A stretch of 64,000 nucleotides of DNA from Dyadobacter jiangsuensis (GCF_003014695.1 NZ_PYAS01000010.1:124001-188000), one strand, 5' to 3'; positions 53,115 to 62,670 are shown, counted from the first letter of the stretch. Numbers and translations are program-made. The notes: generated by a model from the letters alone, not told the origin.

Positions 53115-54096
53115 ACCGGTCAAATTCCTCATTCTGCGCTTTTCCTCCATTGGCGATATCGTGCTCACGACGCCCGTGGTGCGCTGCCTGAAAAAGCAGA
53201 TGCCGGAAGCCGAAATCCACTATTTCACCAAAAGCAAGTTCGAATTCCTGCTGCGGGATAATCCATACATCGACAAAGTATGGCTGCTTGAAAAAGGCAA
53301 TGCCAAGGAATTGCTGGCGTTGCTCAAAGAGGAAAAGTTCGACTACATCATCGATCTCCACCGCAACATTCGCACGCTCCGCATTAAATGGACGCTCGGC
53401 GCGCCGGCATTCAGTTTCGAGAAATTGAATGTGCAGAAGTGGCTCATGACGCAGTTCAAGATCAACTACCTGCCGCCGGTGCACATTGTGGACAGATGTT
53501 TGGATACCTTAAAAACATTCGATATCCAAAACGACGGCGAGGGACTGGACTATTTCATTCCTTATAAAGATCAAGTCGAACCGGAATCACTCCCAGAGAC
53601 GCACCGCAAAAGCTACGTAGCCTACGCGATCGGCGGGCAGCATTTCACCAAGAAAATGCCAGCTCCGCGCATGATCGAGCTTTGCCGGAAGATCAGCCAT
53701 CCCGTCATTTTGTTGGGAGGGCCCGAGGATTTTGAAGCCGGTGAGGAAATCCGCAATGCATTAGGCGACGCGCAGATTTTGAATGCCTGCGGGAAATACA
53801 ATTTTAACCAATCGGCTTCCTTAGTGCAAAAGGCATCGATCGTGTTCACGCACGACACCGGGCTAATGCACGTAGCCGCTGCATTTAGGAAGAAAGTGTA
53901 TTCGATCTGGGGCAATACCATTCCGGAATTCGGGATGTACCCCTACCGCACCGCATTTGAAAAACTGGAAGTGAAAGGCCTTGGCTGCCGCCCATGCTCC
54001 AAGATCGGTTACAGCAAATGTCCGAAAGGTCATTTCAAATGCATGAACGATATTTCGTTCGATTTTCCGATACCAGAACTACCACAGTCAAATTAG
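53107..54096 (+). CDS. GT9-family glycosyltransferase (heptosyltransferase-like)
   Basis: A 329-residue GT-B fold enzyme that adds sugars to LPS core. Starting at GTG 53107 gives KFLILRFSSIGDIVLTTPVV, the usual first strand of the family. The second half has YAIGGQHFTKKMP and FTHDTGLMHVAAAF, the donor-binding motif. A longer in-frame ATG at 52987 lies inside the acyltransferase gene and was rejected. The C-terminus carries a Cys cluster (CRPCSKIGYSKCPKGHFKC) that could bind metal. A nitrilase gene follows after 42 bp. Confidence 0.85.
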   Translation: MNKPVKFLILRFSSIGDIVLTTPVVRCLKKQMPEAEIHYFTKSKFEFLLRDNPYIDKVWLLEKGNAKELLALLKEEKFDYIIDLHRNIRTLRIKWTLGAPAFSFEKLNVQKWLMTQFKINYLPPVHIVDRCLDTLKTFDIQNDGEGLDYFIPYKDQVEPESLPETHRKSYVAYAIGGQHFTKKMPAPRMIELCRKISHPVILLGGPEDFEAGEEIRNALGDAQILNACGKYNFNQSASLVQKASIVFTHDTGLMHVAAAFRKKVYSIWGNTIPEFGMYPYRTAFEKLEVKGLGCRPCSKIGYSKCPKGHFKCMNDISFDFPIPELPQSN

Positions 54097-54138
54097 TGTT
54101 GCATTTCCGTCCGATATTCATCCACACAAACATCCAAA

Positions 54139-55038
54139 ATGGCAAAAAAAGTAAACATTGGTCTGGTGCAAATGAGCTGCACTTCGGACGTTGATGCTAA
54201 CTTTCAGAAGGCTACCGAGAAAATCCGCGAAGCTGCGCAAAAAGGCGCGAATATTATCTGTCTGCAAGAGCTGTTCAAATCGCTCTACTTCTGCGACGTA
54301 GAAGACCATGCCAATTTCAGCCTCGCCGAGGCCATTCCCGGCCCGTCGACCGAGTCGCTGAGCGCATTGGCAAAAGAACTGGGCGTGGTGATCATCGCCT
54401 CGCTGTTCGAAAAACGTGCGCATGGCTTGTACCATAATACTACCGCCGTGCTCGACGCCGACGGTGCTTACCTGGGCAAATACCGCAAAATGCACATTCC
54501 CGACGATCCGGGTTACTACGAAAAGTTTTATTTCACGCCCGGCGACGCGCCGGTAACCGAACAGGATACCGATGGCTACCGGATTTTCAATACCAAATTT
54601 GCCAAAATCGGCGTACTCATTTGCTGGGACCAGTGGTATCCCGAGGCTGCGCGCATTACCAGCCTCATGGGCGCGGAGATCCTCTTCTACCCTACCGCCA
54701 TCGGCTGGGATGTGAATGAGAAAGATCCTATTATCAATGAAGAGCAATATGGCGCGTGGCAAACCGTGCAGCGCGGACATGCCGTCGCGAACGGCGTATA
54801 TGTGGTGTCCGTAAACCGCGTGGGCCGCGAAGCCGATCAACAGTTCTGGGGCGGTTCGTTCATTGCCAATCCGCAGGGGCGGCTGCTTTACCTCGCTCCG
54901 CATGAGGGAGAGGTGACGCATGTGGAAGAACTGGATCTCGAAAAACTCGACTTTTACCGCACGACATGGCCGTTCTTACGCGACCGCCGGGTGGACTCCT
55001 ACCGCCCTATTTTAAAGCGGTTTATCGACCAGCCATAA
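54139..55038 (+). CDS. aguB: N-carbamoylputrescine amidase
   Basis: A 299-residue nitrilase-superfamily enzyme that converts N-carbamoylputrescine to putrescine. The catalytic triad is Glu44 (ICLQELF), Lys117 (YRKMHIPD) and Cys162 (LICWDQWYPE). Its length and the ALGWDVNEKD-like segment (AIGWDVNEKDPII) fit the AguB branch better than beta-ureidopropionase. No agmatine deiminase gene lies in the window. The gene ends just before a clear terminator. Confidence 0.85.
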   Translation: MAKKVNIGLVQMSCTSDVDANFQKATEKIREAAQKGANIICLQELFKSLYFCDVEDHANFSLAEAIPGPSTESLSALAKELGVVIIASLFEKRAHGLYHNTTAVLDADGAYLGKYRKMHIPDDPGYYEKFYFTPGDAPVTEQDTDGYRIFNTKFAKIGVLICWDQWYPEAARITSLMGAEILFYPTAIGWDVNEKDPIINEEQYGAWQTVQRGHAVANGVYVVSVNRVGREADQQFWGGSFIANPQGRLLYLAPHEGEVTHVEELDLEKLDFYRTTWPFLRDRRVDSYRPILKRFIDQP

Positions 55039-55068
55039 AGTAGAAATATAACTATTTTAATATACCTT

Positions 55069-55102
55069 AAAAGGGCGCCTTTTCACCGGGGCGCTCTTTT
55101 TT
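55069..55102 (+). terminator. Intrinsic terminator after the amidase gene
   Basis: AAAAGGGCGCC (55069-55079) pairs with GGCGCTCTTTT (55090-55100) with one mismatch and continues into a T-tract. It ends the acyltransferase, GT9 and amidase transcript. Confidence 0.8.
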
Positions 55103-55367
55103 GTTGCTTCAACTTCCCGCAGGGCTGGAAGCCACGAAAAGTCGCTAGTAACTCAATGTTACAATTTTATAAGAATCAAATTTGAGTAAACGCCTATATT
55201 TTAGACAATTACGACCACAAAATCAGGCCACTAATCTACAAATTCGATAGGAAGCGCTAAAAATCAGATTAGTAAAATTTATTATCAAATTATTACAATA
55301 ATAGTCTGTATTGATTTTAAATGACCAATTTTTATTGCAAAAAACTTCAATTTTTAAATTTAATCTC
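55103..55367. other. AT-rich intergenic stretch
   Basis: This part of the 773-bp gap between the amidase gene and the third susC is strongly AT-rich and has no credible reading frame or structured repeat. It may be an upstream promoter (UP-like) or regulator-binding region for the promoter that follows. Confidence 0.5.
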
Positions 55368-55397
55368 TTGCATTATTTGACATTGTCAGTATATTTG
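55368..55397 (+). promoter_or_regulatory. Bacteroidota-type promoter of the third SusCD operon
   Basis: TTG at 55368-55370 and TATATTTG at 55390-55397 are 19 bp apart, which matches the TTG/TAnnTTTG consensus. Transcription should start near 55404, leaving about 400 untranslated bases ahead of susC. Confidence 0.6.
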
Positions 55398-55403
55398 AAA
55401 AGT

Positions 55404-55811
55404 CATTAAACGAATGACAGAACTTCTAAACCGAGGATATATTCCAGCCGCACATGAATATATCTGACCGTGTTGAGAGGGGCTTGCTGAAAGCCGGATG
55501 AGCCGAAACACGGACGCCGGGCAAGTTACGCTCCAACACAATATAATTTTTTTAATACAGGTTTCTTGACACCGTGGACAAACACCGCTTGTCGACGTCT
55601 GGCTTTTTTATGGCCTCGCTGAAACGATCTGACCTGTTTGTCCTCGATTAAAGAGGGTATTGCTTTCCGGAAAAGCAGTGTTGCAAGCTTATGGCTGTGT
55701 TGTTCTGTCCACGTGAAAGTGTGTGCGGCGCACGGAAATGTGGACGCCTCACAGCCATAACTTTTTTCTCCTCCTACTACTACCACCTAACAATTTTAAC
55801 CCCTGATTCCC
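55404..55811 (+). ncRNA. Long structured leader of the third SusCD operon
   Basis: The ~400 bases between the promoter and the susC ATG fold well by eye. GATATATTC (55436-55444) pairs with 55456-55464. CCGTGTT (55468-55474) pairs with AACACGG (55507-55513) and encloses GGCTT (55481-55485) with AAGCC (55491-55495). Small hairpins follow near 55577-55593 and 55650-55690, and a large hairpin with T6 ends the leader. I cannot match it to a known riboswitch, and open frames across it do not look coding. It could be a sensor with attenuator, a trans-acting RNA, or a mobile-element remnant. Confidence 0.5.
55689..55767 (+). terminator. Leader hairpin followed by T6 (candidate attenuator)
   Basis: Three nested stems: TTATGGCTGTG (55689-55699) with 55750-55760, perfect over 11 bp; GTCCAC (55707-55712) with GTGGAC (55740-55745); and GTGC (55723-55726) with GCAC (55730-55733). 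Six T follow at 55762-55767. As drawn it is an intrinsic terminator 45 bases upstream of the susC ATG, so expression needs read-through. Confidence 0.7.
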
Positions 55812-58800
55812 ATGCGTAAAGTTCTACTCTTATTTATATGGGTTTGTCTGTGTTCCCCGGTGGCTTTCGCACAAGTGCGCCAGCTCACCGGAAAGGTAAC
55901 AGCGGCCGAAGATGGTCTCGGACTTGCAGGCGCGTCAATCATTTATAAAGGCACCAATGTGGGTACTAATGCCGATGCTGACGGTAATTTCAGCTTTTCG
56001 GTTCCGGGTGACGGCGTGCTCGTCATCTCATATGTGGGTTTCCTGATCAAAGAAATGCCGATCGGCAACCAATCCAAATTTGACATCAAGCTGGACGCCG
56101 ACACGCGGCAGCTCGCCGAGGTGGTCGTCACCGCATTCGGTATCGAGCGTGAGAAAAAGGCGTTGGGATATACGGTACAGGAAGTAAAAGGAAGTGCATT
56201 GACCGAATCACGTTCAACGAACGTAGCGAATGCGCTTTCCGGCAAAATAGCGGGCGTCCGCGTCCAATCGAACGGCGGGCCCGGCAGCGGCTCCACAATC
56301 CAGATCCGCGGATCTTCGTCGGTTTCAGGCAACAACCAGCCATTGATCGTCATCGACGGCGTACCGATGGAGCAAACCGCGAACAAAACCTGGGGAGGCG
56401 GTATTTCGGAGATCAACCCCGACAATATCAAGGAAATGTCCGTACTGAAAGGCCCTAACGCAGCCGCATTGTACGGCTCCCGCGCAGCCAACGGCGTTAT
56501 CCTCATCACTACTAAAAACGGCCAGGGTACGAAAGGGCTCGGTGTGGATATCAACTCCAACATCAGTTTCGAGCGCCCATGGATCAAACCTAACTTCCAG
56601 AACACCTATGGCGGCGGTAACGGTTACCGCACCTGGTATAACGACGGATGGAGTGGCAACATCACCGATCCGGCAGAAATTGCGCAATACCGCGCCGTTT
56701 ACGACGCAAGATATCCGCTCGTGGGATCAGAAGGGACTGATGAAAGCTGGGGAGCTCCGATGGACGGGCGCCTGGTGAGACAGTGGTGGACTGGTGACGA
56801 TGTTGCACCACTGACTCCTCAGCCCAACAACTGGGACGAGTACTGGAACACCGGTCGCACGACTACCAATAGCATCGCGCTCAACGGCGGTAACGACAAG
56901 GGTTACTTCCGCCTTGGCCTGAGCCGTGTGGATCAGACAGGGATTATGTACTACAATGATTTCCACCGGAACAACTTCCGCATTAACTCGGGCTACAACC
57001 TGACCAAAAATTTGAGCATTACGCTGTCGGGTGAGTACATCAAATCGGGTTCCGACAACAAGAGCTACGGCAGCGGGCAAGAATTCATCTGGTCGCACCG
57101 CCACGTATCATGGGCGCAGCTGCGTGACTACGAGAGCTACATCGACGTGCACAACCAGCGCGGCAACGACACCGACCCGCCTAACTGGCAGCATACGTTC
57201 TTTACCAACCCGTACTTCTCTCAAAAGAAGCTTCCGCAAAGCAACGAGAAGGACCGTTTACTGGGCAACATCGCATTGAATTACAAGATATTGCCTTCAC
57301 TGAGCATTATGCTCCGTAGCGGGACCGACTACTGGACCGACACGCGGATTAACGTATCCAACTTCCTGCGCGTCCGCAATGGCGTACGTACACCTGGCCG
57401 CTTCTCCGAAGAAGTATTGCGCAGCCAGGAAACCAACTCGGATTTCATGCTGACTTACAACAAGAATATCAATGCGGATTTCGGGTTGAATGTGCAGGTG
57501 GGTGGTATTAAACGCACCAATTATTATAAAAGAAATTATTTCTATGTAGGCGAAATGGTGGTGGATGGCCTCTACAACGCCGGCAACTCGGTACCAAGCC
57601 AGAACACCATCGAATCGGAGATCAAAAAGTCGGAGACACAGAGTTTGTTCGGAACGGCTAACCTATCGTGGAGAGATGCGTTATTCCTTGACCTGACGGC
57701 CCGCAACGACTGGTCGAGTACGCTGCCGGCGAATGCGCGTTCGTACTTCTACCCTTCCGCTTCATTGAGCGCGGTACTGACAGAGCTTTTCGATGTAAAA
57801 AGCAATGTATTCACCTTTGGAAAGGTTCGGGCAAGCTACGCACAAGTGGGTAACGACGCTACGCCTTACCAGCTGGCCCAAACTTACCTGGCCAAAGGCT
57901 CATGGAACGGCGCGGTGCCCAAGTTCTCTGAAAACATTGAAATCGCGAACAGCGGCCTGAAACCGGAAATCACAACCGGCCTCGAACTCGGTGCTGATTT
58001 GCGGTTCCTGAAAGGCAAAATCGGCCTGGATGTAACTTACTACAACCAGACTACCAAAGATCAGATCCTCGGTGTGGAAATTTCCAAAGCGAGCGGTTAC
58101 AACACCCGCATCCTGAATGCAGGTAAAATCACCAACAAAGGGATTGAAATCTCGATCTCGGGAACGCCGGTGAAACTGCCCGGAGGTTTCAGCTGGGATG
58201 TTTCACTCAACTGGGCCCGCAACCGCAACAAGGTGGTTGAACTCGCGGAAGGTCTCACCACCTACACGCTTGCCACACAGCGCGGTATGTCGTCGGAAGC
58301 ACGCGTAGGCCAGCCTTACGGTACATTCTACGGCGTAGGTTTCCAGAAGTACAACGGACAGGTCGTTTACGGCGCGAATGGCTTGCCGCTGACGGCCGCC
58401 GGACAAAAACTGGGCAATATCCAACCCGACTGGATCGGCGGTATGCTCAACACCTTCAACTACAAAGGCTGGTCGCTGAGCGCATTGGTGGACGTTCGCA
58501 TGGGTGGCGACATTTATGACGAAGGTACCGGAACTGCCCGCTGGACAGGCCAGTATGCGGAAACCGCCCTGGGCCGCGAGGAAGGTGTGATCGGACAAGG
58601 CGTGCGTGAGGTAACCGCTGCGGATGGTTCGAAGTCCTATGTTCCCAACGACATTATCGTCACTGCCAACCAGCTTTATGGCTATTCCAACCCACGTAAC
58701 TACCACGAGTCGGCGATTTTCGATGCGAGCTATGTGAAACTGCGCGAACTGACGCTCGGCTACACGTTCAGCCCATCACTTTTGAAAAAGGTAAAAATCC

Positions 58801-58967
58801 AGTCGGCCAAGATCTCGCTCGTGGGCCGGAACGTATGGATGATCTTCAAAAACACCCCGCATATCGATCCGGAGATCGACGCGAAAGGTGGCAATGCCCA
58901 GGGATTCGGTTATGGCGAGCTGCCCAGCTCCCGCAGCATCGGTGCTAACCTCTCGCTGTCGTTCTGA
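55812..58967 (+). CDS. SusC/RagA TonB-dependent outer-membrane transporter (locus 3)
   Basis: A 1,051-residue glycan importer. The signal peptide is LLLFIWVCLCSPVAFAQ. A carboxypeptidase-like domain (LTGKVTAAEDGLGLAGASI), the TonB-box region (QLAEVVVTAFGIERE), the plug (GKIAGVRVQSNGG, LIVIDGVPMEQTA, VLKGPNAAALYGSRAANGVI) and a beta-barrel ending in ANLSLSF are all present, and there is no STN domain. The FGIEREKKALGY text is typical of a subfamily usually paired with SusD_like_2 proteins, as here. Its mRNA carries a long structured leader. SusD follows after 39 bp. Confidence 0.93.
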   Translation: MRKVLLLFIWVCLCSPVAFAQVRQLTGKVTAAEDGLGLAGASIIYKGTNVGTNADADGNFSFSVPGDGVLVISYVGFLIKEMPIGNQSKFDIKLDADTRQLAEVVVTAFGIEREKKALGYTVQEVKGSALTESRSTNVANALSGKIAGVRVQSNGGPGSGSTIQIRGSSSVSGNNQPLIVIDGVPMEQTANKTWGGGISEINPDNIKEMSVLKGPNAAALYGSRAANGVILITTKNGQGTKGLGVDINSNISFERPWIKPNFQNTYGGGNGYRTWYNDGWSGNITDPAEIAQYRAVYDARYPLVGSEGTDESWGAPMDGRLVRQWWTGDDVAPLTPQPNNWDEYWNTGRTTTNSIALNGGNDKGYFRLGLSRVDQTGIMYYNDFHRNNFRINSGYNLTKNLSITLSGEYIKSGSDNKSYGSGQEFIWSHRHVSWAQLRDYESYIDVHNQRGNDTDPPNWQHTFFTNPYFSQKKLPQSNEKDRLLGNIALNYKILPSLSIMLRSGTDYWTDTRINVSNFLRVRNGVRTPGRFSEEVLRSQETNSDFMLTYNKNINADFGLNVQVGGIKRTNYYKRNYFYVGEMVVDGLYNAGNSVPSQNTIESEIKKSETQSLFGTANLSWRDALFLDLTARNDWSSTLPANARSYFYPSASLSAVLTELFDVKSNVFTFGKVRASYAQVGNDATPYQLAQTYLAKGSWNGAVPKFSENIEIANSGLKPEITTGLELGADLRFLKGKIGLDVTYYNQTTKDQILGVEISKASGYNTRILNAGKITNKGIEISISGTPVKLPGGFSWDVSLNWARNRNKVVELAEGLTTYTLATQRGMSSEARVGQPYGTFYGVGFQKYNGQVVYGANGLPLTAAGQKLGNIQPDWIGGMLNTFNYKGWSLSALVDVRMGGDIYDEGTGTARWTGQYAETALGREEGVIGQGVREVTAADGSKSYVPNDIIVTANQLYGYSNPRNYHESAIFDASYVKLRELTLGYTFSPSLLKKVKIQSAKISLVGRNVWMIFKNTPHIDPEIDAKGGNAQGFGYGELPSSRSIGANLSLSF

Positions 58968-59006
58968 TCCCCTCCAAACTATTTGAAGACCTAAAAGCAT
59001 TACGAG

Positions 59007-60485
59007 ATGAAAAGCATTTTGACCCATAAAAACATCTGGATGACCGCCCTGGCAGGTGCTATGAGCATCACCAGCTGCACCAAGGATTTCGACAGCATGA
59101 ACGTCAGCCCGAACAGCCCGACGGCGATCGGCCCGCAATACCTGCTCCCTACCGGTATCGAAACGTCGGTCGACCGCTACTGGGGCCACCGCGACCGCTT
59201 CGAGCGCATCAATATCGATGCTGCTGAATTGTATGTTCAGCATTTGACCCGCAACATTTACAGCAACGAAGGCGACGATTACACGGTTTCGCCCGCATTG
59301 CTGGCCAACAACTGGAAGGGCTTTTTCAACGACGGCCTGCTCAACTTCCAGCGGATCATTAACCAAACCAATGCTGAATCTGCTTCACCTAACGCTAATT
59401 ATGAGGGAGTTGCACTGGTGATGCGCACCTGGGTATTCTCCCTCCTTACAGACATGTACGGCTCGATCCCGTACAGCGACGCCATCAAGGGCACGGCTGC
59501 TGAGCCAAACTACACGCCTAAGTATGATTCGATGGAAACCATTTATGCCGGTTTGCTGAACGACCTGAAAACGGCTAACGAAAAGCTGTCGGTAAGCGGT
59601 CCGGCGATTGCGGGAGATATTCTGTACGCCGGTGATATTTTGAAATGGAAGAAATTTGCCAACTCGCTCCGTCTGCGCCTCGCCAACCGCCAGGCTGCCA
59701 AGAAACCGGCGGAATCGAAAGCGATTTTCGCGGAAATACTTGGCGATGCGGCTAAATTCCCAATCTTCACCAGTAATGCCGACAATGCCTCGCTGAAATG
59801 CACCACTGTTCTCCCGAGCAACAACGAATGGAACCAGATCCTGATCCAGGGCGGTCGCACCGACTGGAACATCAGCAAGACGCTGGCCGACAAGATGAAT
59901 GCATTGGGTGACACCCGCATTGCGGTGTATGCTAATCCAAACAAGGACGGTCTCTACCAGGGCCACCCCAACGGCCTCCCCGATGCGATCGCTACCGGCT
60001 ACCTCGCCACCAGCTCGACCATCGGAAAAGCATTCACCGACGCTGCTGCGCCGGAAGTAATCATGACCTACGCCGATCTGAACTTCATCCTCGCGGAGGC
60101 GGCCATCGACGGTGACATTACGGGCGATGCGAAGAAGTATTTCGAGGAAGGTATTACCGCATCATTCGGCCAATACGGCTTGACGCCTCCCGCCGGCTAC
60201 ATGACCAAGGCCGGCCCCGTGAGCAAGGAAAAAATCCTCGAACAGAAATGGATCTCGCTCTTCGGACAAGGTGTGGAAGCATGGATCGAATGGCGCAGAA
60301 CCGGCTTTCCGGTGTTCCCCGCACCCGACCCACGCGCGGTGCTGAACAATGGCGGCGTACTCCCTACACGCTTCAACTACCCGGCATCCGAGTATTCGCT
60401 CAATGCGACGTCGGTAGGCGACGGTGTGAAGCTCAACGGTGGTGCCGACGACATGAAAACCAAACTGTGGTGGGCTGAGAAATAA
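59007..60485 (+). CDS. SusD-like_2 family lipoprotein (locus 3)
   Basis: A 492-residue surface lipoprotein of the SusD-like_2 branch. The signal peptide ends in ITSC (Cys at about residue 24). Family blocks include MRTWVFSLLTDMYGSIPYSDA, ILKWKKFANSLRLRLANRQ and WISLFGQGVEAWIEWRRTG, ending in a KLWWAEK-type tail. It pairs with the SusC upstream. The carried ligand is unknown; members often bind glycans or peptides. Confidence 0.92.
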   Translation: MKSILTHKNIWMTALAGAMSITSCTKDFDSMNVSPNSPTAIGPQYLLPTGIETSVDRYWGHRDRFERINIDAAELYVQHLTRNIYSNEGDDYTVSPALLANNWKGFFNDGLLNFQRIINQTNAESASPNANYEGVALVMRTWVFSLLTDMYGSIPYSDAIKGTAAEPNYTPKYDSMETIYAGLLNDLKTANEKLSVSGPAIAGDILYAGDILKWKKFANSLRLRLANRQAAKKPAESKAIFAEILGDAAKFPIFTSNADNASLKCTTVLPSNNEWNQILIQGGRTDWNISKTLADKMNALGDTRIAVYANPNKDGLYQGHPNGLPDAIATGYLATSSTIGKAFTDAAAPEVIMTYADLNFILAEAAIDGDITGDAKKYFEEGITASFGQYGLTPPAGYMTKAGPVSKEKILEQKWISLFGQGVEAWIEWRRTGFPVFPAPDPRAVLNNGGVLPTRFNYPASEYSLNATSVGDGVKLNGGADDMKTKLWWAEK

Positions 60486-60509
60486 CGGTTTATTCCCAAT
60501 TCCAAGACT

Positions 60510-61001
60510 TTGAAGATGATGAAAAATATCAAATCGCTTTTCCCTTCCGCGCTGGTCATGCTGGCTGTTACGTTTGGTTTTGTGTCATGCAAAGAAGAGG
60601 ATCCTTTCCTCGACCGCGACGTGGCCCCGGTACTCGTGGACATTGTAGGTGCCCCGTTCGGTGCGCCCATTGCCAGTGAGCCCACTGTAACCTACTCGGC
60701 CACCGCCGAAAAACTCACGCTTTCGGCCAGGCTGCTGGAACTCGACAAGACCAACATTCTCGACCATACCAAAGGCATCGACTCGATCCCGGTTCCTAAC
60801 CTGGCGATCAAGATCACCTTGCGCACAGGTGCCGTCCTGGGCGAGGTTACTTCTGATGCACAAGGGTTGGTTAAACTCGAAAAAACCTGGGCCGACCTGG
60901 GCGTAGCCGCACCGAAAGCGGGCAGCATTACCAAAATCTCCTGGTCGGGCAGCCACAAGGGAATCGCATTTACGCGATTCTCGCAAGTACAGGCTAACTA
61001 A
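60510..61001 (+). CDS. Small lipoprotein of the third SusCD operon
   Basis: A 163-residue protein with a lipoprotein signal ending in FVSC (Cys at about residue 27). The mature part is beta-rich, ending in SGSHKGIAFTRFSQV. It probably forms one immunoglobulin-like domain, similar in position to SusE-type surface glycan-binding proteins, but I see no named domain. It starts 24 bp after SusD, so it should belong to the same complex or operon. Confidence 0.62.
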   Translation: MKMMKNIKSLFPSALVMLAVTFGFVSCKEEDPFLDRDVAPVLVDIVGAPFGAPIASEPTVTYSATAEKLTLSARLLELDKTNILDHTKGIDSIPVPNLAIKITLRTGAVLGEVTSDAQGLVKLEKTWADLGVAAPKAGSITKISWSGSHKGIAFTRFSQVQAN

Positions 61002-61108
61002 TTGAAAAACAAGCAATATACACTTCGCAGTTGACCTACTGATTTTGTAACTTGAATTAAGATTTTTACTCCTAAATATTAATCGTCACGTACTTAAACA
61101 ATTGAACA

Positions 61109-62296
61109 ATGAACCAAAAAATTGACCGTCGTAACCTGTTAAAATCCGGTTTAATGGCATTGGGCGGCATCGCCGTAGCACCACACCTTACTGCCGGCGC
61201 ATTTGAGAATACTCCATTGTCGCTGGATCCTGAAAACCGCATTTACCGCAGCCCAATGGTGAGAGAACACTTCTTGCCGAATGACTTCAAGGCGCCAAAG
61301 ATCGTTGCCAAACTAAGTGCGAACGAAAACCCTTACGGACCACCGATGTCGGCCCAGAAAGCGGTGGCGGAATCCGTAAAGAATGGTAACCGCTATGCGT
61401 GGAAAGAGATGTATGACCTGGTAGATAAGATCGCCAAGAAAGAAGGCGTTACTTCCGACTACATCATGATGGGTCCCGGCTCTTCCGATCTGCTCGAAAA
61501 AGTAGCGCTGGTTACCTTTATGAAAGGCGGCAACATCGTATCGGCCGACCCTTGCTATATGTCGCTCGTGAGCGTGGCGAAATCGGTGGGCGCTACCTGG
61601 AAGCCCGTTACGTGCACAGCCGACTGGTCACACGACCTGAAAGCGATGGAAGCGGCGATCGACAAGGATACCAAACTCGTCTATATCTGTAACCCCAACA
61701 ACCCGACCGGCGCCATCACCAAAGGCCAGGACCTGCTCGACTTCTGCTCGCGCGTGTCCGAAAAAGTACCGGTGTTTGTGGACGAAGCTTACATTGAGCT
61801 CGCCGTAGGTGCCGATACCCAAAGCATGGTTTCACTTCTAGCGCAGAAGAAAAACGTGATCATCGCGCGTACCTTCTCGAAAATCATGGGTATGGCCGGT
61901 ATTCGCGTGGGTTACATTGCAGCACAGCCTGAATTCCTCGCCAGCATCAACAAAATCACCCGCGGCGGAATGGGCATTTCTTACACGTCGATCTTCGCGG
62001 CATCCGCCAGCCTCGATGACAAAGATTTCCAGGGCAACACCCGCAAGCTGAACCACGAGGCTAAAACATACCTCTACGAAAACCTCGACAAGATGGGTTA
62101 CAAATACATCCCGTCATACACCAACTTCGTGCTCTTCCCGATCTCCATTTCGGGTAAGGAGCTGCTCACCAAGATGACCGCCAAAGGCATCGCCGTACGC
62201 TCGTTCGACGTCGCCGGCAAGCCGTGGTGCCGTGTGAGCATCGGTACGATGGATGAAATGAAGGCGTTCGTGGGCGCGTTGGGCGCGCTGAGCTGA
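61109..62296 (+). CDS. Tat-exported HisC-like PLP aminotransferase
   Basis: A 395-residue fold-type I aminotransferase of the histidinol-phosphate aminotransferase family. The PLP lysine is Lys258 in RTFSKIMGMAGIRVGY. LSANENPYGPP, CNPNNPTG and VDEAYIE are family hallmarks. The N-terminus DRRNLLKSGLMALGG is a twin-arginine signal, so the enzyme is exported already folded with cofactor. Because of that it is unlikely to serve histidine synthesis. It follows the third SusCD operon on the same strand after 107 bp. Substrate unknown. Confidence 0.82.
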   Translation: MNQKIDRRNLLKSGLMALGGIAVAPHLTAGAFENTPLSLDPENRIYRSPMVREHFLPNDFKAPKIVAKLSANENPYGPPMSAQKAVAESVKNGNRYAWKEMYDLVDKIAKKEGVTSDYIMMGPGSSDLLEKVALVTFMKGGNIVSADPCYMSLVSVAKSVGATWKPVTCTADWSHDLKAMEAAIDKDTKLVYICNPNNPTGAITKGQDLLDFCSRVSEKVPVFVDEAYIELAVGADTQSMVSLLAQKKNVIIARTFSKIMGMAGIRVGYIAAQPEFLASINKITRGGMGISYTSIFAASASLDDKDFQGNTRKLNHEAKTYLYENLDKMGYKYIPSYTNFVLFPISISGKELLTKMTAKGIAVRSFDVAGKPWCRVSIGTMDEMKAFVGALGALS

Positions 62297-62312
62297 GGTG
62301 GCGTGATGTTAC

Positions 62313-62556
62313 GTCAAATGTTTGTCAGGTGTGGTCATTTGTAGTCAAGTGTGGGTCAGGTATTGTCATGTGTGGTCATTGATTGTCAGATATAGTCAAG
62401 AATAGTCAATTATTGAGAGGAGAAAAAACAGCCTCTAATGACTATTCCTGACAATACTTAACCATTTCCGACCACAAATGACCACTACCTGACTACAAAT
62501 GGCAACACGTGACAATACCTGACCCACACCTGACAATACCTGACCACCACCTGACC
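62313..62556. repeat. Inverted array of 10-bp units (element B)
   Basis: The left arm carries GTCA at 62313, 62324, 62334, 62344, 62355, 62365, 62375, 62385, 62395 and 62405, mostly every 10 bp. A central hairpin AGAGG/CCTCT (around 62417-62435) separates it from the right arm. That arm has TGAC at 62439, 62449, 62479, 62490, 62510, 62520, 62531, 62541 and 62552; degenerate units fill 62459, 62469 and 62500. It has the same design as element A at 4.5 kb. It follows the aminotransferase stop. The remaining gap to 62670 holds nothing else I can support. Confidence 0.88.
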
Positions 62557-62670
62557 AAGAAGTTACCAGATTTTCACTCCTGTTACAATACCTCGTTACA
62601 ACACTCCGCGAAAGCGACACTCCTCTTTAATCTTCGATACGCTCCTATTACTATTTAAATATTCCTGACC

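Noticed and set aside
55490..55515. Possible hammerhead ribozyme core (GGATGAG followed by GAAAC)
   Set aside because: The helix II that should separate these two core segments is missing, and the first base of the conserved core does not match.
55526..55786. An 86-codon minus-strand frame in the third susC leader
   Set aside because: It spans the hairpins and T-tract of the structured leader and shows no domain, so RNA structure explains the sequence better.
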